Below are positions 17,212 to 27,027 of a stretch of DNA of 64,000 nt, piece by piece (position 1 is the first letter of the stretch; each line of letters begins with the position of its first letter). This DNA comes from Crocinitomicaceae bacterium (GTDB lineage Bacteria > Bacteroidota > Bacteroidia > Flavobacteriales_G > Salibacteraceae): assembly GCA_002713215.1 (NCBI GenBank), contig PAVO01000023.1, forward strand, positions 1 through 64,000. Reading direction: 5' to 3'. Under the pieces are notes generated by a model. The model ran no database searches, was not told the DNA's origin, and saw only the letters and a list, made by a program, of their open reading frames with translations. Both the position numbers and the translations under genes were made by a program.

Positions 17212-17318
17212 GGTATCAAAAGTAGTTTTCATGACACAATCTCTCGTTTCTTTTTTATTTAGTTTTGGATCAAACGGTCGCCTTATAAAAGACGTTATGT
17301 CAATTACATACACTAAAC

Positions 17319-20300
17319 ATGATTCGTAAAATATTTTGCGCCATTATAGCATTTGCTTTTATTGGCCAGGTTTCAGCCCAATTACCTTATCTAATTATCG
17401 AAGAAACGGATACGACTATCGATGCAGATAAGTACAATAAATACATTTTAAATCATCCATATACTACAAGAACTCCTTTGCTAAAGGAGGATTTGAAAAA
17501 AATGGATAAAAAGGATCGTCCTGATTTGGCCTATGAACATGACTGGCTTATGACGCATGATCCGACAGATGGGAAAATACATTGGGAGCGATTAATCCCG
17601 GTGTTGAAGCAAATGAACACCAAACAGGTTCAAACCGTTGCTCCCGGCGGTAGTGCGGCTAATGCCTGGACCGAAAGAGGCCCTAACAATGTTGGGGGAA
17701 GGGTTCGGGCTATGATGTTTGACCCCACGGACAATACCAATAAAAAAGTTTTTGCCGGTGGAGTTGGCGGAGGTCTATGGTACAACAATGACATTACCAG
17801 CAATTCTTCGTCATGGGTAGCGGTTAACGACTTCTGGGCCAATCTTGCAGTTTCTGCAATGGATTATGACCCAACAAGCACCAGTACTTTTTATGTTGGG
17901 ACCGGTGAAGGTTTTGGTAACGCCGATGCAATGCGTGGAGCAGGTGTCTGGAAGTCTACCAACAAAGGGGCATCATGGACTCAGCTTGCATCTACTAATA
18001 ACTCCAGCTTTAGGTATGTTTTAGACCTAAAAGTTACAAGCACCGGGCGAGTTGTAGTTGCCAGTAGTGGTGGACTTTATACCTCCGATAACGGCGGGAC
18101 CTCATTTACCAGAAGAATTTCAACTTCTTATGTTGGAGATATTGAAATCGCTTCAAACGGTGATCTTTATGCCTCTACCCGGGCATCCGGACGGGTTTAT
18201 AAATCAACCAATAATGGTACTAGCTGGTCTACTATAACTCCAAGTGGCACTTCCGCCCGTAGGGTTGAACTGGCCTGTGCGCCATCCGATTCGAATACAA
18301 TATATGGTATTGGTGGAGCAACTACTTCTTCCAATACCGATATCTCCTGGTTTAAAAAGAGTACAAATGGTGGAGTATCCTGGACCAACCTTACTATTCC
18401 TAAATATGCCAGCAACACCTCCTACCACTTTACAAGAAAACAAGCCTGGTACGATTTAATCCTTTGGGTTCACCCCACAAACAAAAACATGGTAGTTGCC
18501 GGTGGTATTGACTTACATAGAACTACCAATGGTGGAAGCACATGGTCTCCGGTTTCTTATTGGAATACATCTCAATGGCCACTTCCTGAAGTACATGCTG
18601 ATCAACACATGATATTGTCACGACCCGGAAACAACAATGAGGTAATAATTGGAAACGATGGCGGAGTCTACTATTCAACCAATTTGGGGAATTCGAGTAC
18701 TTCAGCTCCAACTTATTCCCATAGGGTTAGAAACTTTAATGTAACCCAGTTTTATAGTGCTGCAATACACCCTACAGCGGGATCGAATGTAATGGTTGCA
18801 GGAGCTCAGGATAATGGAACCATTAAACTAAGCAGTGCCGGTGCTGGTTCCGGTACAGAAATTACGGGTGGTGATGGTGCTTTTTGCTTTATTGATCAAA
18901 ACAACTCCAGTGTGTTTATAACGTCTTACGTTTATAACAACTGGCGAAGAAGCACCAATTCTGGAAGTTCTTTTAACTACCTCCCATCGGACAATACGGG
19001 ACGGTTTATAAATCCGGCAGACTATGATGACAATTTGAATATTCTGTATGCGGCAAAAACCTCAACCACTATAAAAAGAATAACGAACATGACCGGAAGC
19101 TATTCCGCAACCGATGTAACGGTTAGCTCACTGGGAGGAACTCCAACTCACATTCGGGTTTCACCTTATACCACTACATCAACCACCCTGTTTGTTGGTG
19201 CAAGCAGTGATGTGTATAAGATCACTAATGCCAACACCACACCTTCAGTTTCTAAAATCACTCCTTCTTCCTTTCCAAACGAATACATCAGCTGTGTTGA
19301 AGTAGGGGCCAGTGAAAATGAGTTACTTGTTACGTTTTCAAGTTACGGTGGACAAGAAGTTTACTATACTTCAAACGGAGGAACAAACTGGTCTAACAAA
19401 TCCGGAAACTTACCGGATATGCCCATTCGCTGGGCGCTATTTAACCCTAAGAACAGAAAGGAAGTTATTGTTGCCACCGAGTTAGGGGTGTGGGCAACTT
19501 CCGATATAACGGCATCTTCTCCAACCTGGACTGCTTCTAACAATGGATTGGCCAATACCCGTGTTGACATGCTTCAATACCGTGCATCGGATTCTACAAT
19601 AATGGCTTCTACACATGGTCGTGGAGTATTTACCGGACGGTTTAAAGCACAAACTTCAACCAAACCGGTAGCATCATTTACCGCAAGCAAGGATACCGTG
19701 TGTGTAAGTGAGCTAGTAACTTATACCAGCACGTCTACCAATAGTCCAACTACTACAACCTGGACCTTTTCAGGAGGAAGCCCCGGCTCAGGTAGCGGCA
19801 CAACAGCAACAACAACTTATTTTACATCTGGATTAAAATCGGTAACCCTATTTGTGTCAAATTCCAGCGGCTCTGATACCAAAGTCCAATCGTTGGTTTA
19901 TGTCATGAGTAATCCAACAGCTTCTATATCCTCAATTAGTTCCTTATGTGTAACCGATCCGGCTATTGTATTAACTCAGGGGTCTCCCAGTGGCGGTATT
20001 TACTCAGGAACCGGTGTAAGTGGTGGCATGTTTAATCCACTAACCGCTGGTGTTGGTACGCATACCATAAAATACAAGCTAACCAATGGTGCTGGCTGTT
20101 CAGATAGCGCTACAACAACGGTCACCGTAACCAATCGGCCTGCAGCAAGTGCCAGCTCAATTCCTCCCGTGTGTTCTAATGCACCTTCATTCGCTCTCTC
20201 CAATGGAAGCCCGACCGGGGGTACTTATTCAGGCACGGGAGTTTCTGGTGGAGTGTTTAACCCTTCTGCCGCTGGTCCAGGAATACATACTATTAATTAT

Positions 20301-23129
20301 ATCTATGGAAGCGCCACATGTCGGGACACGGCAACGTTTTCGATCGTGGTAAATGCTGCTCCAAACGTTACATTAGGCTCCATCGGCCCATTCTGTACAA
20401 CACAAGGAAATCAAACACTAACTCAAGGTTCTCCTTCAGGCGGTGTATATTCTGGCACAGGAGTCAGTGGAGGTAATTTTAATCCATCCACCGCCGGGGC
20501 CGGTAATCATACCATAAAATATGTGGTAACCAATAGCAACGGCTGTAAAGACAGTGCAACAACTACGGTTACTGTTTCAAACGGAATCACTGCATCGGCA
20601 AGTAGCGTACCTAATCAATGCTCTAATGCAGCTTCTTTCACCTTGACCAATGGAAGCCCAACCGGAGGAACCTATTCGGGAACTGGAGTAAGTTCCGGTT
20701 CATTTAATCCTGCTACAGCTGGACCAGGGACACATAGTATTAAATATGTAGTTGGTGCCGGTTCATGTAAAGATTCCACCACGTTTAATATTGTTGTAAA
20801 TGCCGCTCCAACTGTAACACTTTCATCAATAGGGCCTTTTTGTACAACGGACCCTGTACAGTCATTAACCCAGGGATCACCATTGGGTGGAACCTATTCC
20901 GGAACAGGTGTTACCGGATCCAACTTTTCACCCAGTACAGCTGGAGTTGGAAATCATACGATAAAATATGTGGTAACTAATAGCAACGGTTGCAAAGACT
21001 CTGCAACTACAACGGTTAACGTGACAAGCGGAGCAACTGCATCTGCGAGTATTGTACCTAATCAATGCTCCAATTCTGCTTCTTTCACTTTAACCAATGG
21101 AAGCCCAACCGGGGGAACCTATTCCGGAACTGGAGTCTTAGCAGGCGCATTTAACCCGTCTGCTGCAGGAGTCGGTACACATACCATTAAGTATGTAATC
21201 GGGTCTGGCTCATGTAAAGACTCTACTACTTTCACCATTGTGGTAGATTCAGCTCCTAATGTGACATTTGCTTCGATTGGTCCGTTTTGTTCTTCTGATC
21301 CAACCCAAACACTAACCCAGGGTTCTCCCTCCGGTGGTGTATATTCTGGTACAGGAGTTAGCGGAAATACATTTTCACCAAGTACGGCTGGTGTCGGGTC
21401 ACATACGCTAAAATATGTGGTTACCAATAGTAAAGGATGTAAAGATTCTGCAACAACTACAGCTCAGGTTAGTAATGGCATTACCCCAACACTTGGTTCT
21501 TTTTCACCCGTATGTGAAAGTGATGCAGCATTTAATTTAACCGGAGGCTCCCCTTCCGGTGGTACTTATTCAGGTGTCGGGGTCAGTCGTGGTAAGTTTG
21601 ATCCAGCTGTTGCAGGTGCGGGAACGCATACCATTTCGTATACCCATCCTTTAGCGTGTAGCGGAGTTAAGGCGACCTCAACCATTCTTGTAGATTCGGG
21701 TCCCAATATCAGTATCACTGCTGATACTTCCGTTTGCTTAGGTAGCTCGGTTCAGCTGAGTGCTTCTGGTGGGTCTTCTTACGTATGGACGCCTGGATCT
21801 TCATTAAATGACTCTACCATAGCCATGCCTTTTGCTTCACCATTAAAAACAACAACATACAGTGTATCCGCATCCAGTTCAAATGGTTGTAAGGCAAGCA
21901 AATCGGTCAAAGTTACCGTTGAGCCTCTTCCAAAGGTTGATGCCGGTAAAGACAACACAACCTGCCAGGGTACTCCATATCAGTTAGGTGCCAGTGGTGC
22001 TAATTCATACATTTGGTCTCCTTCCACGGGACTCTCAAGTACTATAATAAGTAACCCGGTGGCAACCCTAAGCAACTCTCAATTATATGTTGTTTTAGGA
22101 ACAGGAGTAAATGGTTGTTCAAATGCCGACTCTGTGCTGATAACGGTTTTGTCAAAACCTAATGCTTCAATGGACTCGTTGGCAGATGTCTGTGTAAAAG
22201 CAAGCTCATTTGCACTTACTGGTGGTAAACCGGCTGGTGGAACTTATTCCGGTACAGGGGTAACAGGTGGTTCCTTTAGCCCTGGTACCGCTGGAACAGG
22301 AAGCCATACCATTATCTATACTGTATCCAATGGCAAGTGTTCTAGCTCTGTTAGCACGGTGCAAAAAGTAGTTTCAAGTCCTGCAATTGCCTGGACAACC
22401 AAGCTCACATACTGCGATAACGAGTCGGCCGTAACCCCAAGTGCCAATCCTGCCGGTGGTGTATTTTCAGGAAGTGCAATAAACAATGGAATGATTGACC
22501 CCGTAAAACTAGGTGCGGGTCGCTTCGAAATTCTGTATGACTACAGTGACCCTAATGGCTGTGAGGCAAAAGAGACGAAGGAAGTTGTTGTGCACCCAAC
22601 CACACCCGTTGATTCCATTCGAGGAATATTCCGTGCAGTTATTAATAAAACCTATAGTTATAACGTGACTGCGGTTAATGGCTCAAGTTATTTGTGGACT
22701 GTTAAAGGAGGTAGTGTTCAGTTTAAAAGCGCTAATACAATTACCATTAAATGGGGCTTAGGTCCAAAAGGATTCCTTCATTTAATACAAACCAACCAGT
22801 TTGGTTGCGTGGACAGTACTGATGCTGAAGTACTTCTTGGGCCACTTGGTAATGAAGAGGTTTCATTTAACAGTGGTAAATTGACTTTATTCCCAAATCC
22901 GGTAAGCGATGTGTTGAACGTTAAATTAACTGATTTGGAAAACCTTGATGAATTGGATTACCAAATTGTAAACCTGGAGGGGAAAGCTGTTGTTTCAGGT
23001 AGTCTGGAGGTTACCCGTAAAATGGAGACCTTTAAAATTGACTTGTCGGCGCTATCACCCGGTGTTTATTTCTTCCAAACCGGAGAAGGTGAAAGTCAGG
23101 TAATGAAACCTGTTGTAATCAACAAGTAG
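17319..23129 (+). CDS. Giant T9SS-secreted protein: Asp-box propeller, PKD, tandem repeats, sorting domain
   Basis: A 1936-residue protein. A signal peptide (1-21) is followed by a propeller-like region (about 110-780) with at least six Asp-box/BNR motifs of the form STNGGxSW (near residues 212, 293, 345 and 684, for example). Next come a PKD-like domain (about 785-865), eight tandem modules of 74-75 residues (about 866-1460), two Ig-like modules, two divergent copies of the repeat (near 1640 and 1710), and a C-terminal type A T9SS sorting domain from about 1855 (LTLFPNPVSDVLNVKL). It should be exported across the outer membrane and anchored or released. The propeller could bind or cleave glycans or proteins, but no catalytic set is identifiable. 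No frameshift was seen. Confidence 0.92.
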   Translation: MIRKIFCAIIAFAFIGQVSAQLPYLIIEETDTTIDADKYNKYILNHPYTTRTPLLKEDLKKMDKKDRPDLAYEHDWLMTHDPTDGKIHWERLIPVLKQMNTKQVQTVAPGGSAANAWTERGPNNVGGRVRAMMFDPTDNTNKKVFAGGVGGGLWYNNDITSNSSSWVAVNDFWANLAVSAMDYDPTSTSTFYVGTGEGFGNADAMRGAGVWKSTNKGASWTQLASTNNSSFRYVLDLKVTSTGRVVVASSGGLYTSDNGGTSFTRRISTSYVGDIEIASNGDLYASTRASGRVYKSTNNGTSWSTITPSGTSARRVELACAPSDSNTIYGIGGATTSSNTDISWFKKSTNGGVSWTNLTIPKYASNTSYHFTRKQAWYDLILWVHPTNKNMVVAGGIDLHRTTNGGSTWSPVSYWNTSQWPLPEVHADQHMILSRPGNNNEVIIGNDGGVYYSTNLGNSSTSAPTYSHRVRNFNVTQFYSAAIHPTAGSNVMVAGAQDNGTIKLSSAGAGSGTEITGGDGAFCFIDQNNSSVFITSYVYNNWRRSTNSGSSFNYLPSDNTGRFINPADYDDNLNILYAAKTSTTIKRITNMTGSYSATDVTVSSLGGTPTHIRVSPYTTTSTTLFVGASSDVYKITNANTTPSVSKITPSSFPNEYISCVEVGASENELLVTFSSYGGQEVYYTSNGGTNWSNKSGNLPDMPIRWALFNPKNRKEVIVATELGVWATSDITASSPTWTASNNGLANTRVDMLQYRASDSTIMASTHGRGVFTGRFKAQTSTKPVASFTASKDTVCVSELVTYTSTSTNSPTTTTWTFSGGSPGSGSGTTATTTYFTSGLKSVTLFVSNSSGSDTKVQSLVYVMSNPTASISSISSLCVTDPAIVLTQGSPSGGIYSGTGVSGGMFNPLTAGVGTHTIKYKLTNGAGCSDSATTTVTVTNRPAASASSIPPVCSNAPSFALSNGSPTGGTYSGTGVSGGVFNPSAAGPGIHTINYIYGSATCRDTATFSIVVNAAPNVTLGSIGPFCTTQGNQTLTQGSPSGGVYSGTGVSGGNFNPSTAGAGNHTIKYVVTNSNGCKDSATTTVTVSNGITASASSVPNQCSNAASFTLTNGSPTGGTYSGTGVSSGSFNPATAGPGTHSIKYVVGAGSCKDSTTFNIVVNAAPTVTLSSIGPFCTTDPVQSLTQGSPLGGTYSGTGVTGSNFSPSTAGVGNHTIKYVVTNSNGCKDSATTTVNVTSGATASASIVPNQCSNSASFTLTNGSPTGGTYSGTGVLAGAFNPSAAGVGTHTIKYVIGSGSCKDSTTFTIVVDSAPNVTFASIGPFCSSDPTQTLTQGSPSGGVYSGTGVSGNTFSPSTAGVGSHTLKYVVTNSKGCKDSATTTAQVSNGITPTLGSFSPVCESDAAFNLTGGSPSGGTYSGVGVSRGKFDPAVAGAGTHTISYTHPLACSGVKATSTILVDSGPNISITADTSVCLGSSVQLSASGGSSYVWTPGSSLNDSTIAMPFASPLKTTTYSVSASSSNGCKASKSVKVTVEPLPKVDAGKDNTTCQGTPYQLGASGANSYIWSPSTGLSSTIISNPVATLSNSQLYVVLGTGVNGCSNADSVLITVLSKPNASMDSLADVCVKASSFALTGGKPAGGTYSGTGVTGGSFSPGTAGTGSHTIIYTVSNGKCSSSVSTVQKVVSSPAIAWTTKLTYCDNESAVTPSANPAGGVFSGSAINNGMIDPVKLGAGRFEILYDYSDPNGCEAKETKEVVVHPTTPVDSIRGIFRAVINKTYSYNVTAVNGSSYLWTVKGGSVQFKSANTITIKWGLGPKGFLHLIQTNQFGCVDSTDAEVLLGPLGNEEVSFNSGKLTLFPNPVSDVLNVKLTDLENLDELDYQIVNLEGKAVVSGSLEVTRKMETFKIDLSALSPGVYFFQTGEGESQVMKPVVINK
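19920..21700 (+). repeat. Tandem coding repeat with a 447-bp two-module period
   Basis: Eight modules centred on G-G-[TVI]-Y-S-G-[TV]-G-V start their SP[STL]GG codons at 19983, 20208, 20430, 20655, 20877, 21102, 21324 and 21549. The spacings alternate exactly 225, 222, 225, 222, 225, 222, 225. Odd modules end in NSNGCKDSATTT-like strands and even modules in GSCKDSTTF-like strands, so the unit of duplication is an A-B pair of 149 residues. Two more divergent copies lie near 22230 and 22445. Confidence 0.92.
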
Positions 23130-23143
23130 AACTCAAGGAAAGG

Positions 23144-23929
23144 TTAAAGGCTTCCGGTTCTACCTCCATCGACCGGAAGATTAACTCCATTGATGTAATT
23201 GGCAGCCGGGCTGGCTAAAAATGCAATAGCATTTGCGACCTCCTCAGGCTTACCAACCCTTTTCATGGGAACCTGATTGGCCATAGCCTGGAGTACATTT
23301 TCGGTAGAATCTCCTGTTTTTATTGCCTTGTTTTCAACGATGGAACTAAGCCTTGCGGTACTGGTAGCCCCAGGTAAAACATTGTTTACCGTAATATTGT
23401 ATTGACCCAGTTCATTCGCTAATGTCTTTGACCAGTTCGCAACGGCCCCCCTAATTGTATTGGAAACACCAAGCCCGCTTAATGGAATTTTAACAGAGGT
23501 TGAAATAACATTAATAATTCGGCCGTAACCTTCGGACTTCATTCCTGGTACAAGAGCGGTCGTCAGCAATTGGTTGCAAATAAGATGTTGATTAAATGCA
23601 CGTCGAAATTGATCGATATCTGCGTCAATCGCTAATCCTCCAGCCGGCCCTCCGGTATTATTAACTAAAATGCTATAGGCCATCCCAGTATCGGTCAGAT
23701 GGCTTTTTAGTACTTCTTCCAGTTTATCGGGATAATTAAAGTCAGCAACCAAATATTGATGATTTCCATGTTTAGGAAGCTTTGAAATTGCTTCTTTTAA
23801 TTTTTCCTCGTTTCGAGCAACCAAGGTAACATTAGCACCCAATTCCGACAACGCACATGCTGAAGCAAAACCAATGCCTTGTGTGCTTCCACACACCATG
23901 GCATTTTTTCCAGAAAGATCGAGGTTCAT
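23144..23929 (-). CDS. Short-chain dehydrogenase/reductase family protein, atypical active site
   Basis: A 261-residue Rossmann protein with the SDR cofactor motif GSTQGIG (residues 13-19), NNTGGPAGG where NNAG is usual, and the C-terminal G-x-x-L-P-V-DGG. The catalytic Tyr-x-x-x-Lys is missing: after the Ser of VISTSVKIPLSGLG the chain reads VSNTIRGA. SDRs with S-N-x-x-R at this place exist as a divergent FabG-like subgroup. Its ATG overlaps the metalloprotease stop by one base (TAATG), so the two are co-translated. Substrate unknown. Confidence 0.85.
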   Translation of the reverse strand: MNLDLSGKNAMVCGSTQGIGFASACALSELGANVTLVARNEEKLKEAISKLPKHGNHQYLVADFNYPDKLEEVLKSHLTDTGMAYSILVNNTGGPAGGLAIDADIDQFRRAFNQHLICNQLLTTALVPGMKSEGYGRIINVISTSVKIPLSGLGVSNTIRGAVANWSKTLANELGQYNITVNNVLPGATSTARLSSIVENKAIKTGDSTENVLQAMANQVPMKRVGKPEEVANAIAFLASPAANYINGVNLPVDGGRTGSL

Positions 23930-26361
23930 TATTCTACAACCAGTTTCTTAGAATATGACTTTCCATTAGCCACTAAGTTAACCACATAAATCCCAGCGGT
24001 TAATTCGCCTTGGGTAATTGTAACCAAAGAAGTTTCAGAAACCTCAGTGGCCCATACTTTTTGACCCTGAAGGGAATACACGTTTACTTGAATATTCGTA
24101 TTCAGCTCAGACTCCAACCTGATATTAACCTCACCTTGTGTCGGGTTTGGAAAGATGGCAAAAGTAAAATCCTCATTGGCCTGAATCGTATTATCAATAC
24201 CTACAGAAGAACCACCATCAATAAATTCTTTACCCTCTCCTGTGCCACTTACAGTAAACGTCCACACTTCACTCCAATTAGTAGATATACTACCTCTATG
24301 AGCTCTTACTCTCCAGTAATAAGAAGTGCTGGTATTCAGGTTTTTAGCATAAAATCGAGTGTCATCATTTAAAGGAGAGGCATTGATATAGTTCTTTTTG
24401 CCACTGTAAACAATGTTACTAAAATCACTTTTATCCGAAAGTTCATACTCATACTCATCGACAACCGGAACCGCCTTCCAATCAATGAATACACTACTTG
24501 CAACACTGTCCAGGTTATTAGTAGGGAATTCCAGTACAGGAACATCATCAAAGCTTCCACTCATATTAATGTTGTCTATAAAGAAATTATTATCCCCAAG
24601 GTTTTCCACTTCAAATTTGAACAGCCCATTTTGAACTTTATCCTTACCAATAAAGTTATTTACTGAGATCTTTATCCAATCCGAGTTTCCTTGTGGGAAA
24701 TACCCCAAATTGGTTTGTTTTCCATTGTTCAAACCAACGCTAACATTGCTGTATTTCAAATCCCAGGTTTCTCCACAATCGCTCGAATACAAAATTCGAA
24801 ATTTTGTCTGTCCCTTAAATGTTCCGGATGCACTTGAAGCATGGGCGATATACAGTGTCAACACAGGGCTTAGAATATTACTTAAATCAACCGGAGCACT
24901 TATTATTCCCTCTACTTGATTAAATATGTTCTTGCTGTTTTCAAGCATTAAATAGTTATTTCCTGTAAAGGCGTTTCCATCGGCAACCTTCCAAAAAATG
25001 GTGTCGTTGTCTTCATTTTCCACGGCCCAGTTAAAAGAAACAGATTCTGTGCTTCCTTCAAAACTCTCAATGAAAGGAAGAAAGTCTCCAACACTTTTGT
25101 TTACAACAATGTAATCGGAAACCGTTTTTATTTTTTTGTTACCCATTGCATCAGTAACCGTAAGTTTAACATTATAGGTTCCTGGCCTGACATAGCTAAC
25201 AGAAGGGTCTTTTACATTCGATGTTGATGGCGAACCACCTTCGAACTCCCACTTCCAGGTTACGGCACCATAAGGAGACATATCTTTATATTGAACCACT
25301 TCATTAATACAAACGGCTTTTTTATGGCTTGAGAATTCAGCAACATCAAGGTCTAATACACCTGCTTTTCTGTTATTAGTTGTAGAAACCAGTTGGTTTC
25401 TCTGTGCTGTTCCTGAATTTAGAGCAGCTCTCATTCTAGACACCTGACCTTGGGTAAACATATTAGTGCAATAAGAGTATTCCATGAAGTTTTGAACGTT
25501 ATCAAAAGTCCCACATGAAATTCCATTTGTATTACAAGTTCTCCATCCTATTGTAAGTGGTGTGTCACCAACACCATCATCAATGCTACAATTGGAACTT
25601 AGCCCAGGTGTATTAGAACCTCCCCATGGGTGTGGTAAGTTTAACCAATGACCTACTTCATGGGTTAGTGCTCGCGACCTTCTGTCGTTTCCGGTTCTTA
25701 CGGAAGCAAAATAGGTATAGAGCAAAATAATTCCATCCTTGGACGCTCTAAAGTGTGCAGTACTTGGCAAAAAGGTATAACCAGCGGCTCCACTACCAAT
25801 ACTTTTTGCAATCCATACGTTTAAGTATGTGCTTCTTGGCCAAGGATTAAGCTTCGAGTTTTCACCTGCATTATTTGTTCGGCTCGTATAAATTCTGTCA
25901 ATACCAGTTGTCGGGTTTCCCTGAGGGTCTCGTCTTGCCAGACGAAATTCAATTTTAGCGTCCCCGGTAATGTTCTTGAACCTGGAAACTACTTGATCCA
26001 AATCATCATTTATCATTTGAAAGTCCTCATTCAAAATGCGCACAGCATCATGAATCTCTGTGTCTGTAACATTCTCCGGACCACCTTCATGAAGAATATG
26101 AAATACCACGGGAATAATATAATCTACATCGGCCCTTGAGGAGTTAAGGTGTTCATTAGCAATATACTCTTTGGTAAAAGCCTCTAGTTTAGCCTCTTCG
26201 GCATCAATTTTTGGTGCTAGTTCCGGATACATCTTTTTAATTGTTTCCGTAAGCATTATGTCATCTTCGACAAATGGTTCGTGATGATCGTGCTGAGCAA
26301 ATCCTACTACAGCCATCAGGCTGAATAAAGCTAATAATTTAATTCTCATATTAATTCTCAT
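23929..26361 (-). CDS. T9SS-secreted M43 (cytophagalysin-like) zinc metalloprotease
   Basis: An 810-residue secreted protease. A signal peptide ends GFAQ; a propeptide-like region follows. The zinc site HEVGHWLNLPHPWG is near residue 232 and the Met-turn region FMEYSYC near 290, both typical of M43 metzincins. A PKD domain (about 365-425), a MAM/carbohydrate-binding-like beta region (about 430-620), an Fn3-like module (about 625-715) and a T9SS type A sorting domain (from about 737, FAIFPNPTQGEVNIRL) follow. Two in-frame ATGs (26361, 26349) lie in a short direct repeat; either may be used. It lies upstream of and overlaps the SDR gene. Confidence 0.92.
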   Translation of the reverse strand: MRINMRIKLLALFSLMAVVGFAQHDHHEPFVEDDIMLTETIKKMYPELAPKIDAEEAKLEAFTKEYIANEHLNSSRADVDYIIPVVFHILHEGGPENVTDTEIHDAVRILNEDFQMINDDLDQVVSRFKNITGDAKIEFRLARRDPQGNPTTGIDRIYTSRTNNAGENSKLNPWPRSTYLNVWIAKSIGSGAAGYTFLPSTAHFRASKDGIILLYTYFASVRTGNDRRSRALTHEVGHWLNLPHPWGGSNTPGLSSNCSIDDGVGDTPLTIGWRTCNTNGISCGTFDNVQNFMEYSYCTNMFTQGQVSRMRAALNSGTAQRNQLVSTTNNRKAGVLDLDVAEFSSHKKAVCINEVVQYKDMSPYGAVTWKWEFEGGSPSTSNVKDPSVSYVRPGTYNVKLTVTDAMGNKKIKTVSDYIVVNKSVGDFLPFIESFEGSTESVSFNWAVENEDNDTIFWKVADGNAFTGNNYLMLENSKNIFNQVEGIISAPVDLSNILSPVLTLYIAHASSASGTFKGQTKFRILYSSDCGETWDLKYSNVSVGLNNGKQTNLGYFPQGNSDWIKISVNNFIGKDKVQNGLFKFEVENLGDNNFFIDNINMSGSFDDVPVLEFPTNNLDSVASSVFIDWKAVPVVDEYEYELSDKSDFSNIVYSGKKNYINASPLNDDTRFYAKNLNTSTSYYWRVRAHRGSISTNWSEVWTFTVSGTGEGKEFIDGGSSVGIDNTIQANEDFTFAIFPNPTQGEVNIRLESELNTNIQVNVYSLQGQKVWATEVSETSLVTITQGELTAGIYVVNLVANGKSYSKKLVVE

Positions 26362-26491
26362 ATCTTCCCTCTAAAAAATTATGCAAATGTACCATTTTGA
26401 AATTAAGGACGTTTGCCATTCTAATGTGGTTGGATAATACCCGTACTTTGTCAAAAAGTTTACCTTCGGGGAGTTAAAAAAACATAATACG

Positions 26492-27022
26492 ATGAGCTTA
26501 AGAATGCCCTTTAATTTGCACAAATGGATCGAAGAAAATCGCGATTTATTGAAGCCCCCCGTGAGCAACAAGAATTTATATGTTGAGGCAGGAGACTTTA
26601 TTGTAATGATTGTTGGAGGGCCAAACGCAAGGAAAGATTACCATTACAATGAAACTGAAGAATGGTTTTTTCAAATTGAAGGAGATATAAATGTTAGGAT
26701 ACAATTGGACGGAAGACCACTTGATATTCCTATAAAGGAAGGTGAAATGTTTTTACTTCCTTCAAAAACACCACACTCTCCTATGAGGGGAGAAGGAACG
26801 GTTGGTTTGGTCATTGAACGGGTCCGCTTAGGTACAGATTGCCATGACGGGTTATTGTGGTTTTGTGACAATTGCAATAACAAATTACATGACACTTATT
26901 TTCCACTTAAGGATATTGAGGCTGATTTTCTTCCACGTTTTAGGGAGTTTTACGGCTCAGAAGAATTAAGAACCTGCGACCAATGTGGACATGTAATGGA
27001 GACCGATCCGCGATTCGTATAG
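26492..27022 (+). CDS. nbaC: 3-hydroxyanthranilate 3,4-dioxygenase
   Basis: A 176-residue cupin that opens the ring of 3-hydroxyanthranilate to the precursor of quinolinate, the last oxidative step of NAD synthesis from tryptophan. The iron ligands sit in DYHYNETEEWFFQ (about residues 49-61) and TPHSP (about 93-97). The C-terminal rubredoxin-like iron site keeps both Cys pairs, CDNC and CDQC. No other kynurenine-pathway gene is in the window. It is a single gene whose stop is 5 nt from the convergent hemW stop. Confidence 0.95.
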   Translation: MSLRMPFNLHKWIEENRDLLKPPVSNKNLYVEAGDFIVMIVGGPNARKDYHYNETEEWFFQIEGDINVRIQLDGRPLDIPIKEGEMFLLPSKTPHSPMRGEGTVGLVIERVRLGTDCHDGLLWFCDNCNNKLHDTYFPLKDIEADFLPRFREFYGSEELRTCDQCGHVMETDPRFV

Positions 27023-27027
27023 GACGA

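Noticed and set aside
17319-19680. Calling the Asp-box propeller a sialidase
   Set aside because: Asp-boxes are shared by many propellers, and the sialidase catalytic residues could not be identified.
19920-21700. Regularly spaced repeats that could be taken for a CRISPR-like array
   Set aside because: The repeats lie in frame within one long coding sequence, are diverged at third positions, have a 222/225-nt period and encode beta-domain modules; there are no short identical repeats with unique spacers.
26492-27022. A kynurenine-pathway operon
   Set aside because: Only 3-hydroxyanthranilate dioxygenase is present; its neighbours are a protease and hemW on the other strand.
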